A stretch of DNA of 46,612 nt from a virus. Positions within the stretch are counted from its first letter, which is position 1; every line of letters starts with the position of its first letter. The DNA lies in IMG/VR virus record IMGVR_UViG_3300046003_006061, positions 1-46,612 of that record. The stretch is one strand, 5' to 3'. The position numbers and the translations under genes are program-made. The notes under the pieces were generated by a model, which did not search any database, was not told where the DNA came from, and saw nothing but the letters and a program-made list of their open reading frames with translations. Shown piece by piece: positions 46,592 through 46,612 of this stretch.

Positions 46592-46612
46592 TTGGCTCCC
46601 CTAAATTAATTT
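46592..46612 (+). promoter_or_regulatory. Upstream half of a further phage promoter, cut by the window end
   Basis: TTGGCTC at 46592-46598 after the stop at 46588 matches the -33 region of three other promoters. The bases up to 46612 end in TTT, where the others read TTCG. By the fixed spacing, TATATT should begin at 46615, just outside the window. Confidence 0.6.

Overview
The window is a gene-dense, AT-rich stretch of a large double-stranded DNA phage genome. Every gene I accept lies on the + strand, and most genes are separated by only a few bases or overlap as ATGA or TAATG. Two things point to a host in the Bacteroidetes (flavobacterial or cytophagal). First, promoters of the form TTG - 20 bases - TATATT resemble the Bacteroidetes -33/-7 pattern. 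Second, one protein belongs to a Bacteroidetes-type family (DUF4494-like). The replication genes are T4-like: a family B polymerase, sliding clamp, clamp-loader large subunit and clamp-loader small subunit. The best overall description is a T4-related myovirus of a probably aquatic Bacteroidetes host. That is inference from content, not from a database search.

Layout. 1-7533: small proteins of unknown function, several membrane proteins, a metallophosphoesterase and an unusually long thymidylate synthase. 7540-11633: nucleotide and 7-deazaguanine genes (QueD-like, QueE, GTP cyclohydrolase I, a phosphoribosyltransferase, a MazG-like pyrophosphohydrolase), interrupted by an HNH endonuclease. 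11645-21508: the replication block, in which the DNA polymerase is split into two genes with a small gene between them, followed by the clamp, a chaperone island (Hsp20, GroES, GroEL), the clamp loader, a DUF3310-type protein and a RecB/Cas4-like nuclease. 21547-35325: a sugar and glycan locus of about 14 kb, with several glycosyltransferases, an RfbH-like dehydrase, two epimerase/dehydratases, a two-gene transketolase-like enzyme and a three-domain nucleotidyltransferase-HAD-kinase protein. 35347-38793: small conserved phage proteins. 38844-46588: many short transcription units of early-gene type, each behind its own promoter, with thioredoxin, an SPFH/band-7 protein and an ATP-dependent DNA ligase.

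How the parts work together. The replication genes would assemble the phage replisome. ThyA, the pyrophosphohydrolase and the phosphoribosyltransferase adjust the nucleotide pool. FolE, the QueD-like protein and QueE would make 7-carboxy-7-deazaguanine, a precursor that some phages put into their DNA to resist restriction; QueC and a DNA-inserting enzyme are not in this window. The chaperonin pair with Hsp20 suggests a phage-specific folding need. The glycan locus could decorate virions or alter the host surface.

The strongest structural signal is the promoter system. About 16 sites share TTG (or TAGG), exactly 20 bases, then TATATT, usually within a TTCGTATATTWAGGTATAA block. In several cases the -33 element lies inside the upstream terminator hairpin, giving compact terminator-promoter modules. 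No intergenic stretch exceeds 300 bases. I saw no tRNA, CRISPR array, insertion sequence, integrase or replication origin that I could support.
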